This document shows positions 6,431-15,440 of a DNA stretch of 19,054 nt, piece after piece. The notes under the pieces were generated by a model. The model ran no database searches. It saw only the letters and a list, made by a program, of their open reading frames with translations, and was not told where the DNA came from. Position 1 is the first letter of the stretch, and the number at the start of each line of letters is the position of its first letter. Source of the stretch: CAYRDC01 sp964422925 (GTDB lineage Bacteria; Bacteroidota; Bacteroidia; Chitinophagales; S012-47); assembly GCA_964422925.1 (NCBI GenBank), contig CAYRDC010000031.1, positions 1 to 19,054 of the forward strand. Direction: 5' to 3'. The position numbers and the translations under genes were made by a program.

Positions 6431-7982
6431 GCAATTCCTCCCGGGAGCGCGGGCGTTCCGCTCCGCGCCAGCGGAAACCGTTTAACAGGAAATCTTCCAG
6501 GTTCACCTGGTCCATGGGCGTCATTTTGGCTTCAGGATGTTCCAGGAATACAATGCGGTTTACCCGCTGGTTTTTGAGATAAATGATCATGCGGCCGCAG
6601 GTGGCCCGGTTTACCCCCAGGTAAGCGCCTTTTTCATCTTTGGCAAAATAGATGCTCTCCCCGTTGCCATCCACCAAAATCCTGCGCAGGGTATCCTCGC
6701 GGAAATATCCCATTATATTCCGCCCGCTGATTTGGTCATATACCAATGAATCGCTTAGGCTGGCCAGCATGGCATTGCGTTTTAGCTGCAGGCGGTGAAT
6801 ATGCTTGTCCCGCAGGAAAACCACTATGGTATCGGCCGTAAATTGGGAACTGTCGGACCAAAGAACCGGAAGCTGAAAAAAGGTCAGGGCCGAGTCGCTG
6901 TCTTTCCATACCATGGAATCGCAGGCGCCCTGAAGATTGGATTTATACATCCGCACGTTATGATAGGCAAACAAGGTATATTGCCGGGCAGCGGTATCCT
7001 CCACTGAGCGCAGGGTATCGGCCGTTAAGTACAGGGTGTCATGATCCACGCGGTTTGACATTACGGGATGCCCGGTAGCGGTTACCGTTTTTTCCAGTTC
7101 CAGGTAGCGGGCCCGTTGGCAATGTATTTCCACTTCCCTGGAAGTATCGCGGAAAATCACTGCGGAGCAGGCCACCCCCAAACCGCTTGTCCGTTCGTAA
7201 TACAAAGTATCGGCTTCAATATACTGGGGCGGGTTTTCCAGGCTGGCTCCACCGGTGAACTGGGCGATTTCCTGGCGGGTGTCGTACCATCCGCCCCGGC
7301 AATGAATCACATTCTCCTTGCTGGTGATTACCGTAGGTCCGAAAAAGCGGGCAACCTTGGTGGTCATGTTATAACCCAGCGTATCGGCTTCCAGGGTATA
7401 ATCCGGGTTGGTTAGGGTAATCTCTTTTTTGAAAAAGGCATTTTTGGTATCGGTATAATAAATGCCGATGAGGCTTTTCAGTACGGTGCCTTCATTACGA
7501 AGTGTCGCCCCTGTCGTATAGCTGGCTACATTGTGGTTCAGGTCAAAATCGAGGCGGGGAGTGGTGAGCCGCATTTTCCGGTCACGCAAACGCACATTTC
7601 CTGAAAGATATGCTTTACGGGTATCCCCGAAATAATGAAGGGTATCTCCATGGATGTCTACCGTGTCCCCCTGAAGGATACGAACATGACCCCAGGCATC
7701 CACATAGTTTTTATCATGCCATTGATAGGCACTGTCGCACTGGAAGATCATTTCATTCTGGCGCAGCCTGACGTTTCCGACCAGTTTCCGGATTCTGCCC
7801 GTATCGGATTCTAAAGATTCAAGCACATCCGCATGTTCAATGATGATTTCTCCGGATTGCTGGGCCTGCAAAGGGTGCAAAACCCCGGTAATCCCGGCAA
7901 ACAGAAAAGCCGACAGCAAACCCGGGCCGGTCAACCGGCTTAGGAAGCGGTTCATATTCCGCGGTTCAGGAAACAAAACCAT
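6411..7982 (-). CDS. OstA/LptA-like periplasmic LPS-transport protein
   Basis: This 523-residue secreted protein is related to the OstA/LptA beta-jellyroll family, which forms the periplasmic bridge carrying LPS to LptD. The mature part is a long run of short beta-type repeats with typical phrases such as VGNVRLRQNEMIFQCDSA, LSGNVRLRDRKMRLTTP and YIEADTLYY. It is much longer than E. coli LptA (about 185 residues), as is usual for the Bacteroidota 'OstA-like' form. The ATG at 7980-7982 directly follows the stop of the upstream MCE gene. A second ATG at 7953-7955 (residue 10) would give a cleaner signal peptide, MNRFLSRLTGPGLLSAF and on to PLQAQQ. It is the last gene of the amidase-MCE-OstA run, and its 3' end overlaps aroA tail to tail. 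Confidence 0.85.
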   Translation of the reverse strand: MVLFPEPRNMNRFLSRLTGPGLLSAFLFAGITGVLHPLQAQQSGEIIIEHADVLESLESDTGRIRKLVGNVRLRQNEMIFQCDSAYQWHDKNYVDAWGHVRILQGDTVDIHGDTLHYFGDTRKAYLSGNVRLRDRKMRLTTPRLDFDLNHNVASYTTGATLRNEGTVLKSLIGIYYTDTKNAFFKKEITLTNPDYTLEADTLGYNMTTKVARFFGPTVITSKENVIHCRGGWYDTRQEIAQFTGGASLENPPQYIEADTLYYERTSGLGVACSAVIFRDTSREVEIHCQRARYLELEKTVTATGHPVMSNRVDHDTLYLTADTLRSVEDTAARQYTLFAYHNVRMYKSNLQGACDSMVWKDSDSALTFFQLPVLWSDSSQFTADTIVVFLRDKHIHRLQLKRNAMLASLSDSLVYDQISGRNIMGYFREDTLRRILVDGNGESIYFAKDEKGAYLGVNRATCGRMIIYLKNQRVNRIVFLEHPEAKMTPMDQVNLEDFLLNGFRWRGAERPRSREELLIPPEP

Positions 7983-8948
7983 TTATTTTTCCCGGCTTCT
8001 GAGCTGGATCAATGGCGGGATATATCTTCTCGGGTTTTTATTGAGATCGATAATCAGGCTGTCGAGGTTGGCGGTGGCCTGAACCAGTTTATCATAAAAT
8101 TCCCGGTCGTTGATCAGGGACCCGAGGCTGCTTTGCCCGTAATTGATGGTATCCACCATGGCGGTGATATCGTTTATGGCAGCATCCAGTTTGTGCATAG
8201 TCTGGACCAGGTTTACAGCCGCGAGGCTGTCGCTGAAAGAAGCCAGGTTGGTGAAAGCACGGTCTATATTTTCCCGGTTTTCTTTCAGGTTGGTTGAAAT
8301 AGCCGAGATATTTGTAATAATGGTATCCAGTTTCTGGCGCTCAGCGGCCAGGATTTCATCCACTTGCAGGGTGATGTTTTTGAAATTATCCAGCGCTTCC
8401 CGGATAGAGGCAAGATTCTCATCTACCGATTCCTGGAAGCGAGTGCCAAAAGTGACCTGTATAACAGCGATAACCGAATCAATATTCCGGATCAGTTGTT
8501 CGAATTTATTTTTTACCGGCAACAATTCAATGGTCACAGATTCGGTCAGGGTAGGTTCAATGGAGCTTTTCAATTCACTGCCCGGTTCAAGTATGGTATC
8601 CGAATGTCCGAGTACGATTTCAACGGCTTTTTCCCCGAGCAAATCTGCGTTGATAATCCGCATTTCGGACCCTTTTGGAATTTTTATGTCCTTATTTATT
8701 GCAATGGTTACCTTGATCGTTACCACGGAATCCGGGATTAACTCCATATTGGTAACTTTTCCTACCTCGTACCCTTTAATCAGCACATCGTCTGATTTAC
8801 CCAATCCACTGGCATTTTTGTAAATGGCATAGTATGAATTGGTGCTGGAGAATAGCGAACCGCTTTTCAGGTAGCTATAGCCGAGAATCAGAACAGTAAT
8901 GGCAATGGCTGCCAGTACCCCGACTTTCGTTTCGTTTGAAATTTTCAA
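7983..8948 (-). CDS. MlaD/MCE family lipid-trafficking protein
   Basis: This 321-residue protein has one N-terminal membrane anchor (about 9-27), an MCE domain (about 37-115, with ASGLGKSDDVLIKGYEVGKV and LGEKAVEIVLG) and a long helical C-terminal region (about 140-300) ending NPRRYI. MCE proteins of this type are the periplasmic substrate-binding part of ABC phospholipid transporters (Mla). No ATPase or permease gene is in the window. The start is TTG at 8946-8948: no in-frame ATG, GTG or TTG is seen in the codons just above it, and MKISNETKVG matches the usual start of this family. The stop TAA touches the next gene's ATG with no gap. A TATTTTTG at 8974-8981 (minus strand) could be a -7 element but lacks a good -33 partner. 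Confidence 0.9.
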   Translation of the reverse strand: MKISNETKVGVLAAIAITVLILGYSYLKSGSLFSSTNSYYAIYKNASGLGKSDDVLIKGYEVGKVTNMELIPDSVVTIKVTIAINKDIKIPKGSEMRIINADLLGEKAVEIVLGHSDTILEPGSELKSSIEPTLTESVTIELLPVKNKFEQLIRNIDSVIAVIQVTFGTRFQESVDENLASIREALDNFKNITLQVDEILAAERQKLDTIITNISAISTNLKENRENIDRAFTNLASFSDSLAAVNLVQTMHKLDAAINDITAMVDTINYGQSSLGSLINDREFYDKLVQATANLDSLIIDLNKNPRRYIPPLIQLRSREK

Positions 8949-9020
8949 GGTAATTATCGTTTTCCTTTGCTTTCAAAAATAGGTATTCGCGGGCAAATGT
9001 TCACGTCATCGATATGCACC

Positions 9021-10184
9021 TTATTCCAGTTGCTCAAGCGCTTCCCGGTAAGTGGTTCGCTGTCCGTTGACAAAACCCACCAGGAAAGCATCCGGGAAAC
9101 CCGATTGCCGGACTTTGGCCAGGTCTTTTTCTGCCTCTTCCCGGGTATGAAAATGCCCGTAATAATATCTGAGCAACCCGTTTTCATACGATTCAGCATA
9201 TAAACCGGATAAGCGGTTATAAGGGGTCTTTCCGGTGTCGATTTTTTTATAAGTTGCAAGTATCTGCACCCGGAATTCCACTGCCGTTCCCTGCGGCTGA
9301 CTGCCCGCGGTGTCAACAGCCGCAATGGATGTCGTGTCTTTTACCGGCTGGGTGTTTTCTTCTGTTTTCGAGCTATCCTCAACCGGCCCGGTACCTTCTG
9401 ACGATTCCATTTCTTTTTTATAATCGCGGAAAGCCCTGAAAATAGCGGAAGCAATTAAATCCTGCCCGTAGTCGCTGCTCAGGAATTTTTCTTCCTTCGG
9501 ATTGGATAAAAAGCCGCTTTCTATCAGTACGCTTGGCATACTGGTGCGGTAGAGCACCAGGAACCCGGCCTGCTTAACACCCCTGGAATTCCGGCCGACC
9601 CGCTGGCTGAACTGGTCTTCAATCAACTGAGCCAGCCGCGTGCTTTGGGTCAGAAAAGCATTTTGATAGAGGGAAAACATAATATGGGCTACTGGGGAAT
9701 TCGGATCGTACTGGTAATTTTCCTGGTAATCGTTTTCCATGAGGATTACAGCATTTTCTCTTTTGGCCACTTCCAGGTTGGCTTCTGATTTATGCAGGCC
9801 CATAACCCAGCTTTCGGTGCCATGGGCGTTGGGGCTTGCAGCTGCATTGCAATGGACGGAAATAAACAAATCGGCATGGGCCCGGTTGGCAATAGCTGCC
9901 CGTTCGCGCAATTCAACAAATTTATCGGTCTTGCGCGTATAAATAACTTTTACTTCAGGGATATATTGCTCAATGTAGTGCCCCAGTTTCAGGACAATGG
10001 CCAGTGCCACGTTTTTCTCAAGAGCCGATTTTCCATGGCATCCACTGTCATGGCCGCCATGACCGGCATCGAGAACCACCGTACGGATTTTGTATCCTTT
10101 TTTCGAGGGGCGGTCAACCCTGCCGGCCCCTGTGGCGTCCATAAATAAAAATGCTAACAATAAAATGGAAGTGACTATGCGCAT
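9021..10184 (-). CDS. N-acetylmuramoyl-L-alanine amidase with C-terminal SPOR-like domain
   Basis: This secreted zinc hydrolase (387 residues) cleaves the bond between the peptide stem and the glycan of murein. A signal peptide covers about 1-20 (MRIVTSILLLAFLFMDATGA). The Amidase_3 domain (about 33-255) has zinc ligands H42 (LDAGHGGHDSG), E56 (ALEKN) and H111 (SVHCNA) and the catalytic E222 (LIESGFLSN). A Thr/Ser/Glu-rich linker (about 258-300) follows, then a SPOR-like domain (about 305-387, EFRVQILATY and YYGHFHTREEAEKDL) that in other proteins binds denuded glycan at division sites. It is the first gene of a run with the MCE and OstA-like genes and is divergent from lptD. Division-linked septal splitting is likely by analogy with AmiC. 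Confidence 0.94.
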   Translation of the reverse strand: MRIVTSILLLAFLFMDATGAGRVDRPSKKGYKIRTVVLDAGHGGHDSGCHGKSALEKNVALAIVLKLGHYIEQYIPEVKVIYTRKTDKFVELRERAAIANRAHADLFISVHCNAAASPNAHGTESWVMGLHKSEANLEVAKRENAVILMENDYQENYQYDPNSPVAHIMFSLYQNAFLTQSTRLAQLIEDQFSQRVGRNSRGVKQAGFLVLYRTSMPSVLIESGFLSNPKEEKFLSSDYGQDLIASAIFRAFRDYKKEMESSEGTGPVEDSSKTEENTQPVKDTTSIAAVDTAGSQPQGTAVEFRVQILATYKKIDTGKTPYNRLSGLYAESYENGLLRYYYGHFHTREEAEKDLAKVRQSGFPDAFLVGFVNGQRTTYREALEQLE

Positions 10185-10212
10185 GTTGCAATTAGTGTTT
10201 CCCTATTTTTGG

Positions 10213-10244
10213 CAAATATTGTTCCTGCCCGGGCGTTGTACAAA
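10213..10244 (-). promoter_or_regulatory. Bacteroidota-type promoter of the amidase-MCE-OstA run
   Basis: Read on the minus strand, TTTG (complement of 10241-10244) is followed by 20 bases and then AATATTTG (complement of 10213-10220), which matches TAnnTTTG at seven of eight positions. The predicted start near 10206 leaves about 22 bases to the amidase ATG. On the opposite strand a perfect TATTTTTG sits at 10204-10211 and could serve lptD, but its nearest -33-like element is only about 15 bases upstream. Confidence 0.45.
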
Positions 10245-10300
10245 TTTAACGGATTCAATCCGTGCCGGTAAGGCATAAAACAATTCGGTAAGCTTCCTTA

Positions 10301-12886
10301 ATGCAGTTTCAAAGGCACATAACGGTTTTTCTCTTCTTTTCTGTATACCTTTTGATACAGATGAGCCGTGCCGGTGTTGAATCATGGAATAAAAACCTGC
10401 CCTTTCTTTCGGCATTGCCGGACACTATTTTGCATCAGGACACGGTTTTGGCCGTGGATACACTGCCGGTAAAGGTTTCAGATGATGTGCCCGAAGCACC
10501 CGTGGAGTACTCCGCGGAAGATTCTATCGTCTATGATCTGGCCAATAAACAAATCCTTCTGTTTGGAAAGTCGGCTATTAATTATATGGATCTCAACTTG
10601 CAGGCAGCCCGTGTGGCCTATGCCTGGAAACAAAATCTTCTGACTGCCAGCGAATTAACCGACAGTACCGGCAAAGTTACCGGTAAACCGGAGTTCCGGC
10701 AGGGGAACCAGCATTTCCAGGCCCGGAAAATCCTGTACAATTTCAAAAGCGGGAAAGGCAAAATATACGACCTGTACACCGAGGAAGGAGAGGGTTTTAT
10801 CCATGGCGGGGAGGTGAAAAAGGATTCGGCCAATAACCTGTATGCCAAAAAAGCCCTGTACACCACTTGCGACCTGGAACATCCGCATTTTTATATTGAA
10901 GCCAATCCGTTGAAAATCGTACCGGATAAATTGCTGGTTTGCGGTCCTACCAACCTCGTTATCGAGGGGGTGAGGACGCCCCTGGTGTTACCCTTTGCCA
11001 TTTTCCCCATCCAGAAAGGCCAACGCAGTGGAATATTATTACCGGAATTAGGGCGCACCGATAACCTGGGCTATTCCCTGACCAACGGGGGTTATTATTT
11101 CGGTATTTCCGATTACCTGGACCTGACCCTCCGGGGCGATATTTATACCAGCGGCAGCTGGCGGCTGAATGCCAGTACCAATTTCCGGAAACGATATGCC
11201 TATAGCGGAAACCTGACGATAGGCTACGGGCACCTGAAGTTTGGCAGTGACCTGGAAGGCACTCTAGACATTCAGAACGATTTTAATGTCCGGGCGGCAT
11301 TTTCCGTGGATCCTAAGCGAATCCCAAACAGCACCTTTTCGGCCAACATCAATATCACTTCAGCCGATTATAACCGTTACAATACCCTGGATTATGCCGG
11401 TCACCTGAACAATACATTTCACAGCTCCATCGCCTATACCCATCACTGGGACGGACTGCCGTTTAACCTGAATGTGAGCCTCCAGCATTCGCAGAGTACG
11501 ACTTCGCGCATGGTGGACCTCACCCTCCCGGGCATCAGTTTCGGAGTAGCAAGAATTTACCCGTTCAAACGGAAAAGCCCGGTAGGGCTACAGCGCTGGT
11601 ACGAACGTATCGGGTTTTCCTATACCTTGGATTCCAGAAATCTGTTGTCAGTGCCGGACAGTGTTTTGTTTGATCCTTCTACACTCGACCGGTTCCGGTT
11701 CGGTGTGGACCACAATCTGCCCATGAGTGGTAATTTCAAGGTGCTCAAATATTTTAACCTGAATATTGCAGCAGCCTATCATGAAACCTGGTATGTCAAA
11801 ACCCTCAAGAAAACCTATAAACCGGTTTTGCTGAATGATTCCACATGGATTTATGTGCGGGAAGACACGGTACGCGGTTTCCGGGCTGCCCGATATTTCA
11901 ATGCCTCGGCCGGCCTGAATACCCGCCTCTACGGGCGGTTGAATTTTCGCAAAGGCCCCATAAAAGCCATACGTCATGTTATTACGCCTAATATAAGTGT
12001 GAACTACCGGCCGGATTTCGGCAGTGGGTACTGGGGATATTATAAAACCGTTCAGGTAAAACCGGATGGTACAACGGAAACCTACAGTATTTTCCCGCAG
12101 GGTTTGTATAACCTGCCGCCTACCGGCAAGCTGGGAGGCATTGGGCTGAGCATCAACAACAACCTGGAAATGAAAGTCCGCGATGTGCGGGATACCGTAA
12201 ACGAAGAGCGTAAAATCAAATTACTCGAAAGTGTAAACCTGCTCACTTTTTATAACCTGGCTGCAGACAGCCTGAACCTGGACCTGATCCGGATGAACGG
12301 AAGAACTACTTTACTGGGCAAGCTGGGGCTGAATTTCAACGCTACCTGGGATCCCTATGTATTGAGCGAAGACGGTAAAAGGCTTAACCGTTTTGAGTGG
12401 GTAGAAAACAGGCGCCTGGCCCGGCTGACCTTTGCCCAGGTAAGCCTCGGGGCTGCCTTCAATTCCAGAGGGCTGAAAAAACCATCCGGTTGGGGGGCGC
12501 TGCCTTACCTGTATCCGGATGACCCGGAATTTGACTATAAGTACAATACTGACTGGCAGGTAAATGCCAATTACTCCCTGACCCTGAACCGGGGACTTGG
12601 AGGGCAGGTCGATTCCAGCCGGATAACACAAAGCATCAGCTTCAGCGGCCAGTTGAAACTGACCCCCAACTGGAAAATCAGCCTGAATACCGGGTATGAT
12701 TTTATAAAAAAAGAACTGGTTTACACAACGGTCGATATATACCGCGACCTCCATTGTTGGGAAATGCGGTTCCGCTGGATACCCATAGGTACATTGAAAA
12801 GCTACACCTTTACCATTAATGTAAAATCCAATGTGCTCAGAGACCTGAAAATTGAAAAGAAAAGCGATCCGCTGGAGAATTTCTGA
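10301..12886 (+). CDS. lptD: LPS-assembly outer membrane protein LptD
   Basis: This 861-residue outer membrane barrel inserts lipopolysaccharide into the outer leaflet. A signal peptide covers about 1-24. A periplasmic OstA-type domain (about 65-225) includes LYTTCDLEHPHFYIE. C190 there and C214 (LLVCGPTN) could form a disulfide. From about 226 the barrel begins with PLVLPFAIFPIQKGQRSG, LLPELGRTDNLGYSL and NGGYYFGISDYLDLTLRGD, followed by many amphipathic strands. It ends with the segment LHCWEMRFRWIPIGTLKSY, typical of Bacteroidota LptD, and a terminal Phe. It is divergent from the amidase gene, and its stop lies only 4 bases from the stop of the convergent DoxX gene, so no terminator fits between them. 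Confidence 0.93.
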   Translation: MQFQRHITVFLFFSVYLLIQMSRAGVESWNKNLPFLSALPDTILHQDTVLAVDTLPVKVSDDVPEAPVEYSAEDSIVYDLANKQILLFGKSAINYMDLNLQAARVAYAWKQNLLTASELTDSTGKVTGKPEFRQGNQHFQARKILYNFKSGKGKIYDLYTEEGEGFIHGGEVKKDSANNLYAKKALYTTCDLEHPHFYIEANPLKIVPDKLLVCGPTNLVIEGVRTPLVLPFAIFPIQKGQRSGILLPELGRTDNLGYSLTNGGYYFGISDYLDLTLRGDIYTSGSWRLNASTNFRKRYAYSGNLTIGYGHLKFGSDLEGTLDIQNDFNVRAAFSVDPKRIPNSTFSANINITSADYNRYNTLDYAGHLNNTFHSSIAYTHHWDGLPFNLNVSLQHSQSTTSRMVDLTLPGISFGVARIYPFKRKSPVGLQRWYERIGFSYTLDSRNLLSVPDSVLFDPSTLDRFRFGVDHNLPMSGNFKVLKYFNLNIAAAYHETWYVKTLKKTYKPVLLNDSTWIYVREDTVRGFRAARYFNASAGLNTRLYGRLNFRKGPIKAIRHVITPNISVNYRPDFGSGYWGYYKTVQVKPDGTTETYSIFPQGLYNLPPTGKLGGIGLSINNNLEMKVRDVRDTVNEERKIKLLESVNLLTFYNLAADSLNLDLIRMNGRTTLLGKLGLNFNATWDPYVLSEDGKRLNRFEWVENRRLARLTFAQVSLGAAFNSRGLKKPSGWGALPYLYPDDPEFDYKYNTDWQVNANYSLTLNRGLGGQVDSSRITQSISFSGQLKLTPNWKISLNTGYDFIKKELVYTTVDIYRDLHCWEMRFRWIPIGTLKSYTFTINVKSNVLRDLKIEKKSDPLENF

Positions 12887-12890
12887 ATGG

Positions 12891-13301
12891 CTACTTGAAT
12901 TTTATCCGGGCATCCAGGCTGTATTTCCCGGCTCCCATCAGAAAAATGGCTATAAAAACGACCAGCATTTCCAAGGAATGGGAATTGATTTCTCCGTCCG
13001 CGAAATGCATCATGGATGCCACGAACATGGTAAATGCCATCATCAGCGCGGCTGGGCGGGTAAACAGTCCCAGTACGAGCAGGATACCTCCGCCAAATTC
13101 TGCCAGCGAGGCCATGAAACCCCAGAATACCGGCCAGAAGTGGATGCCTATGTTTTCCATGACTTCACCCAAACCTTCCCATTTGTCCGGTCCGCTTGAG
13201 ATTTTGCCCCAGCCATGCAGGTAGATAAAGGATATGCCTATTCCCAACCGTAAAACCAGCAACCCGAGGTGTTGGTATCTGGAAGAAGCATTCGTGAGCA
13301 T
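12891..13301 (-). CDS. DoxX family membrane protein
   Basis: This 136-residue inner membrane protein has about four hydrophobic segments (near 12-31, 55-77, 80-102 and 112-130). It shows the family features: LVLRLGIGISFIYLHGWGKI at the first helix, LAEFGGGILLVLGLFTRPAA in the middle and a His in the third helix (SMMHFADG). DoxX proteins have been tied to quinone or sulfur redox and to oxidative stress, but most, like this one, have no assigned role. It follows the DUF4197 gene by 28 bp on the same strand and is likely co-transcribed with it. Confidence 0.88.
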   Translation of the reverse strand: MLTNASSRYQHLGLLVLRLGIGISFIYLHGWGKISSGPDKWEGLGEVMENIGIHFWPVFWGFMASLAEFGGGILLVLGLFTRPAALMMAFTMFVASMMHFADGEINSHSLEMLVVFIAIFLMGAGKYSLDARIKFK

Positions 13302-13329
13302 AGGATTTGTCTTTTATCGGGGTATAAAA

Positions 13330-14049
13330 CTATTGCTTGTTTTTGTTCCGGTCGTAATAACCGAATACTTTTTTCAGCAGGTCAGTAGTCCGTGCCAGCG
13401 GGTCTTCCCGGATTTTCTTTTCTTCCTGAGCTACCGTGTAAAACAGCCCGTCCAGGGCTTTTTCGGTTACATATCCTGCTAGGTCCGGATTCATTTTCTG
13501 CACCAGCGGTATCTGGTTATAAAGGCTGATGGCATCATCCCAGTATTTCGTGGCGTTCACCTTATTGAGTGAATTTTCAATGACCGGCCGGAAAACCCTA
13601 GTCAGGGCATCCGTGGTGGTATTCCGCAAATATTGGGTGGCCGCGTCTTCCGGCCCGAACAGGATGTTCATCGCATCGCGGATGGTCATTTGCCTGATGG
13701 CATCTATAAAAATGGGTTTGGCTTTGGCGGCCGCGTCTTCTGCCGCCCGGTTCAGGGCTAGTTCCACCTTGTCCACTTCCGAACCAAGTCCCATATTCCG
13801 CAGGGTATTTGCAATTTTAATGGCATCTTCAGGCCAGGGAATACGAATAGCCGGGTTTCCGAAATAACCATCCACCTGGGTCAGGGTTTCAGCCCCCCGG
13901 CTTATCCCAACGGAAAGGGCATCCTTCAGCCCCTGGGCCGCCTCTTGTTCACTGATGCTTTCGGCCGTGGGGGTTCCCATAATGAGTTGCTCAAGGTCGC
14001 ATGAGGCCAGGCCCAGTAAAATCAACAGGATAAGCGGATATTTTTTCAT
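13330..14049 (-). CDS. DUF4197 family lipoprotein
   Basis: This 239-residue protein begins with a lipoprotein signal, MKKYPLILLILLGLASC, with lipobox LASC and Cys17 as the lipidated residue. The rest is mostly helical and matches DUF4197: EAAQGLKDALSVGISRGAE (35-53), YFGNPAIRIPWPEDA (62-76), QMTIRDAMNILFGPEDAATQ (about 124-143), and the closing YVTEKALDGLFYTVAQEE. No biochemical function is known for the family. Membership rests on the 'nAL..Gi..a' and 'G...AAT.YfR.kT' type motifs recalled from the family. It is the first gene of a two-gene run with DoxX. Confidence 0.87.
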   Translation of the reverse strand: MKKYPLILLILLGLASCDLEQLIMGTPTAESISEQEAAQGLKDALSVGISRGAETLTQVDGYFGNPAIRIPWPEDAIKIANTLRNMGLGSEVDKVELALNRAAEDAAAKAKPIFIDAIRQMTIRDAMNILFGPEDAATQYLRNTTTDALTRVFRPVIENSLNKVNATKYWDDAISLYNQIPLVQKMNPDLAGYVTEKALDGLFYTVAQEEKKIREDPLARTTDLLKKVFGYYDRNKNKQ

Positions 14050-14124
14050 GAGAGGATATTATGGGTTCTGGAAATGTTTGCCAATTTTACAAAATCTTTG
14101 CCATAGTTTACGCTACCTGAAGGC

Positions 14125-15381
14125 ATGACTAAAGCTATACTGATCAGCATTGGAGACGAACTGCTTTACGGGCAGACACTTGACACAAACGCTCACTGGA
14201 TTTCAGGCCGACTGAGCGAGTTGGGTTTCAGCGTGGTGGAACACCGCACCATCCGGGACGAACCCTGGGCCCTGGTTGAAGCATTGGATTATGCGTTATC
14301 CCGGGCGGACCTGGTGACCCTCACCGGAGGCCTTGGACCCACTTCTGACGACAAAACCAAACAAACCCTGGCGGATTATTTCGGGATGAACCTCCGGTTT
14401 GACGAACAGGTGTATGAAGATATCCGCCACCTGTTTGCCAGGCGCAGCCTTGCCCTGCTGGAGCGCAACCGGCAGCAGGCCATGGTACCCGATGGTTGCC
14501 GGGTAATCCGGAACCCAAGAGGTACCGCTCCGGGTATGTGGTTCGAGCGGGACGGGAAAATCATTGTTTCCATGCCTGGCGTGCCGACCGAAATGAAGGG
14601 GATGATGGAAGCGGACGTCTTGCCCTGGCTTAAAGCTTTTTTTCATCTGCCCGTCATTGCGCATGCTTATGTCTTGACGGCCGGAATGGGCGAGTCAAAG
14701 GTGGCTGAACTGCTTACCGGTTTTGAATCTACCCTGCCTGAAAATATCAAACTGGCTTACCTGCCCGGACAGGGCATTGTGAAATTGCGGCTTACCGCAA
14801 CGGGAAACGACCGGGTCAGGCTGGAGCAGGAATTGAAAAAATACCAGACCGGAATTCTGGAGGTATTGCGCCATATCGCATTTTCCACTGATCCGGATGA
14901 CACACTGGAAAAGGTGGCCGGTGACTTACTCCGTACGAAGGGATTGACCCTGGTAACGGCTGAAAGCTGCACCGGGGGCAAGATTGCCCATAAAATTACC
15001 TCCGTTCCGGGAAGCTCAGATTATTTTCTGGGCACGGTGGTGGCTTATAGTAATGAGGTCAAAAGAAAGATTCTTGGCGTAAAGGAGGGAACTTTACAGG
15101 CCCATGGAGCGGTTAGCGAACCCGTGGTGCATGAGATGCTTCAGGGCGTGTGCCGGACCCTGGGCGGCAAAGTAGGGATCGCAGTGTCAGGAATTGCCGG
15201 TCCCGGAGGAGGAACCCCTGAAAAACCGGTAGGCACTGTCTGGATGGCTGTCGGCACAGCCGGTAACATTCATACCCGGAAATTTAACCTGCCCGGGCAG
15301 CGCCATCAGGTAATTGAATGGGCATCCGTTATTGCGCTCAATTTCCTCAGGAGGTTTTTACTGGGTACTTTGGAGAGATAG
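14125..15381 (+). CDS. cinA: CinA family protein: MoaB-like N-domain plus nicotinamide-nucleotide amidase (PncC) domain
   Basis: This 418-residue full-length CinA has two domains. The N-terminal COG1058 part (about 1-170) shows SIGDELLYGQTLDTNAHWIS (8-27), TGGLGPTSDD (67-76) and MPGVPTEMKGMM (150-161), and in other members hydrolyses pyrophosphates such as ADP-ribose. The C-terminal part (about 258-415) shows TAESCTGGKIA (278-288) with the likely nucleophile Ser281, YSNEVKRKILGV (308-319) and SGIAGPGGGTPEKPVGTVW (355-373). It deamidates NMN to NaMN in pyridine nucleotide salvage. The ATG at 14125 follows TGAAGG. It is divergent from the DUF4197 gene over 75 bp. Its last codons contain the -33 element of the next gene's promoter. 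Confidence 0.95.
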   Translation: MTKAILISIGDELLYGQTLDTNAHWISGRLSELGFSVVEHRTIRDEPWALVEALDYALSRADLVTLTGGLGPTSDDKTKQTLADYFGMNLRFDEQVYEDIRHLFARRSLALLERNRQQAMVPDGCRVIRNPRGTAPGMWFERDGKIIVSMPGVPTEMKGMMEADVLPWLKAFFHLPVIAHAYVLTAGMGESKVAELLTGFESTLPENIKLAYLPGQGIVKLRLTATGNDRVRLEQELKKYQTGILEVLRHIAFSTDPDDTLEKVAGDLLRTKGLTLVTAESCTGGKIAHKITSVPGSSDYFLGTVVAYSNEVKRKILGVKEGTLQAHGAVSEPVVHEMLQGVCRTLGGKVGIAVSGIAGPGGGTPEKPVGTVWMAVGTAGNIHTRKFNLPGQRHQVIEWASVIALNFLRRFLLGTLER

Positions 15382-15400
15382 GTTTCATACCGTAATTTTG
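15369..15400 (+). promoter_or_regulatory. Bacteroidota-type promoter of the E2 gene
   Basis: TTTG (15369-15372), exactly 20 bases, then TAATTTTG (15393-15400): both elements match TTTG / TAnnTTTG perfectly. The -33 element lies within the end of cinA. The predicted start near 15407 gives a leader of about 34 bases before the ATG at 15441. The E2 gene can thus be expressed apart from cinA. Confidence 0.65.
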
Positions 15401-15440
15401 AACCGGTACTTTATCCGTTGACCATTGTAATTCATTGATT

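Noticed and set aside
14077..14100. Promoter for cinA from TTTG (14077-14080) and AATCTTTG (14093-14100).
   Set aside because: Spacing is only 12 bases against about 20 in the convincing promoters, and the -7 element has a mismatch.
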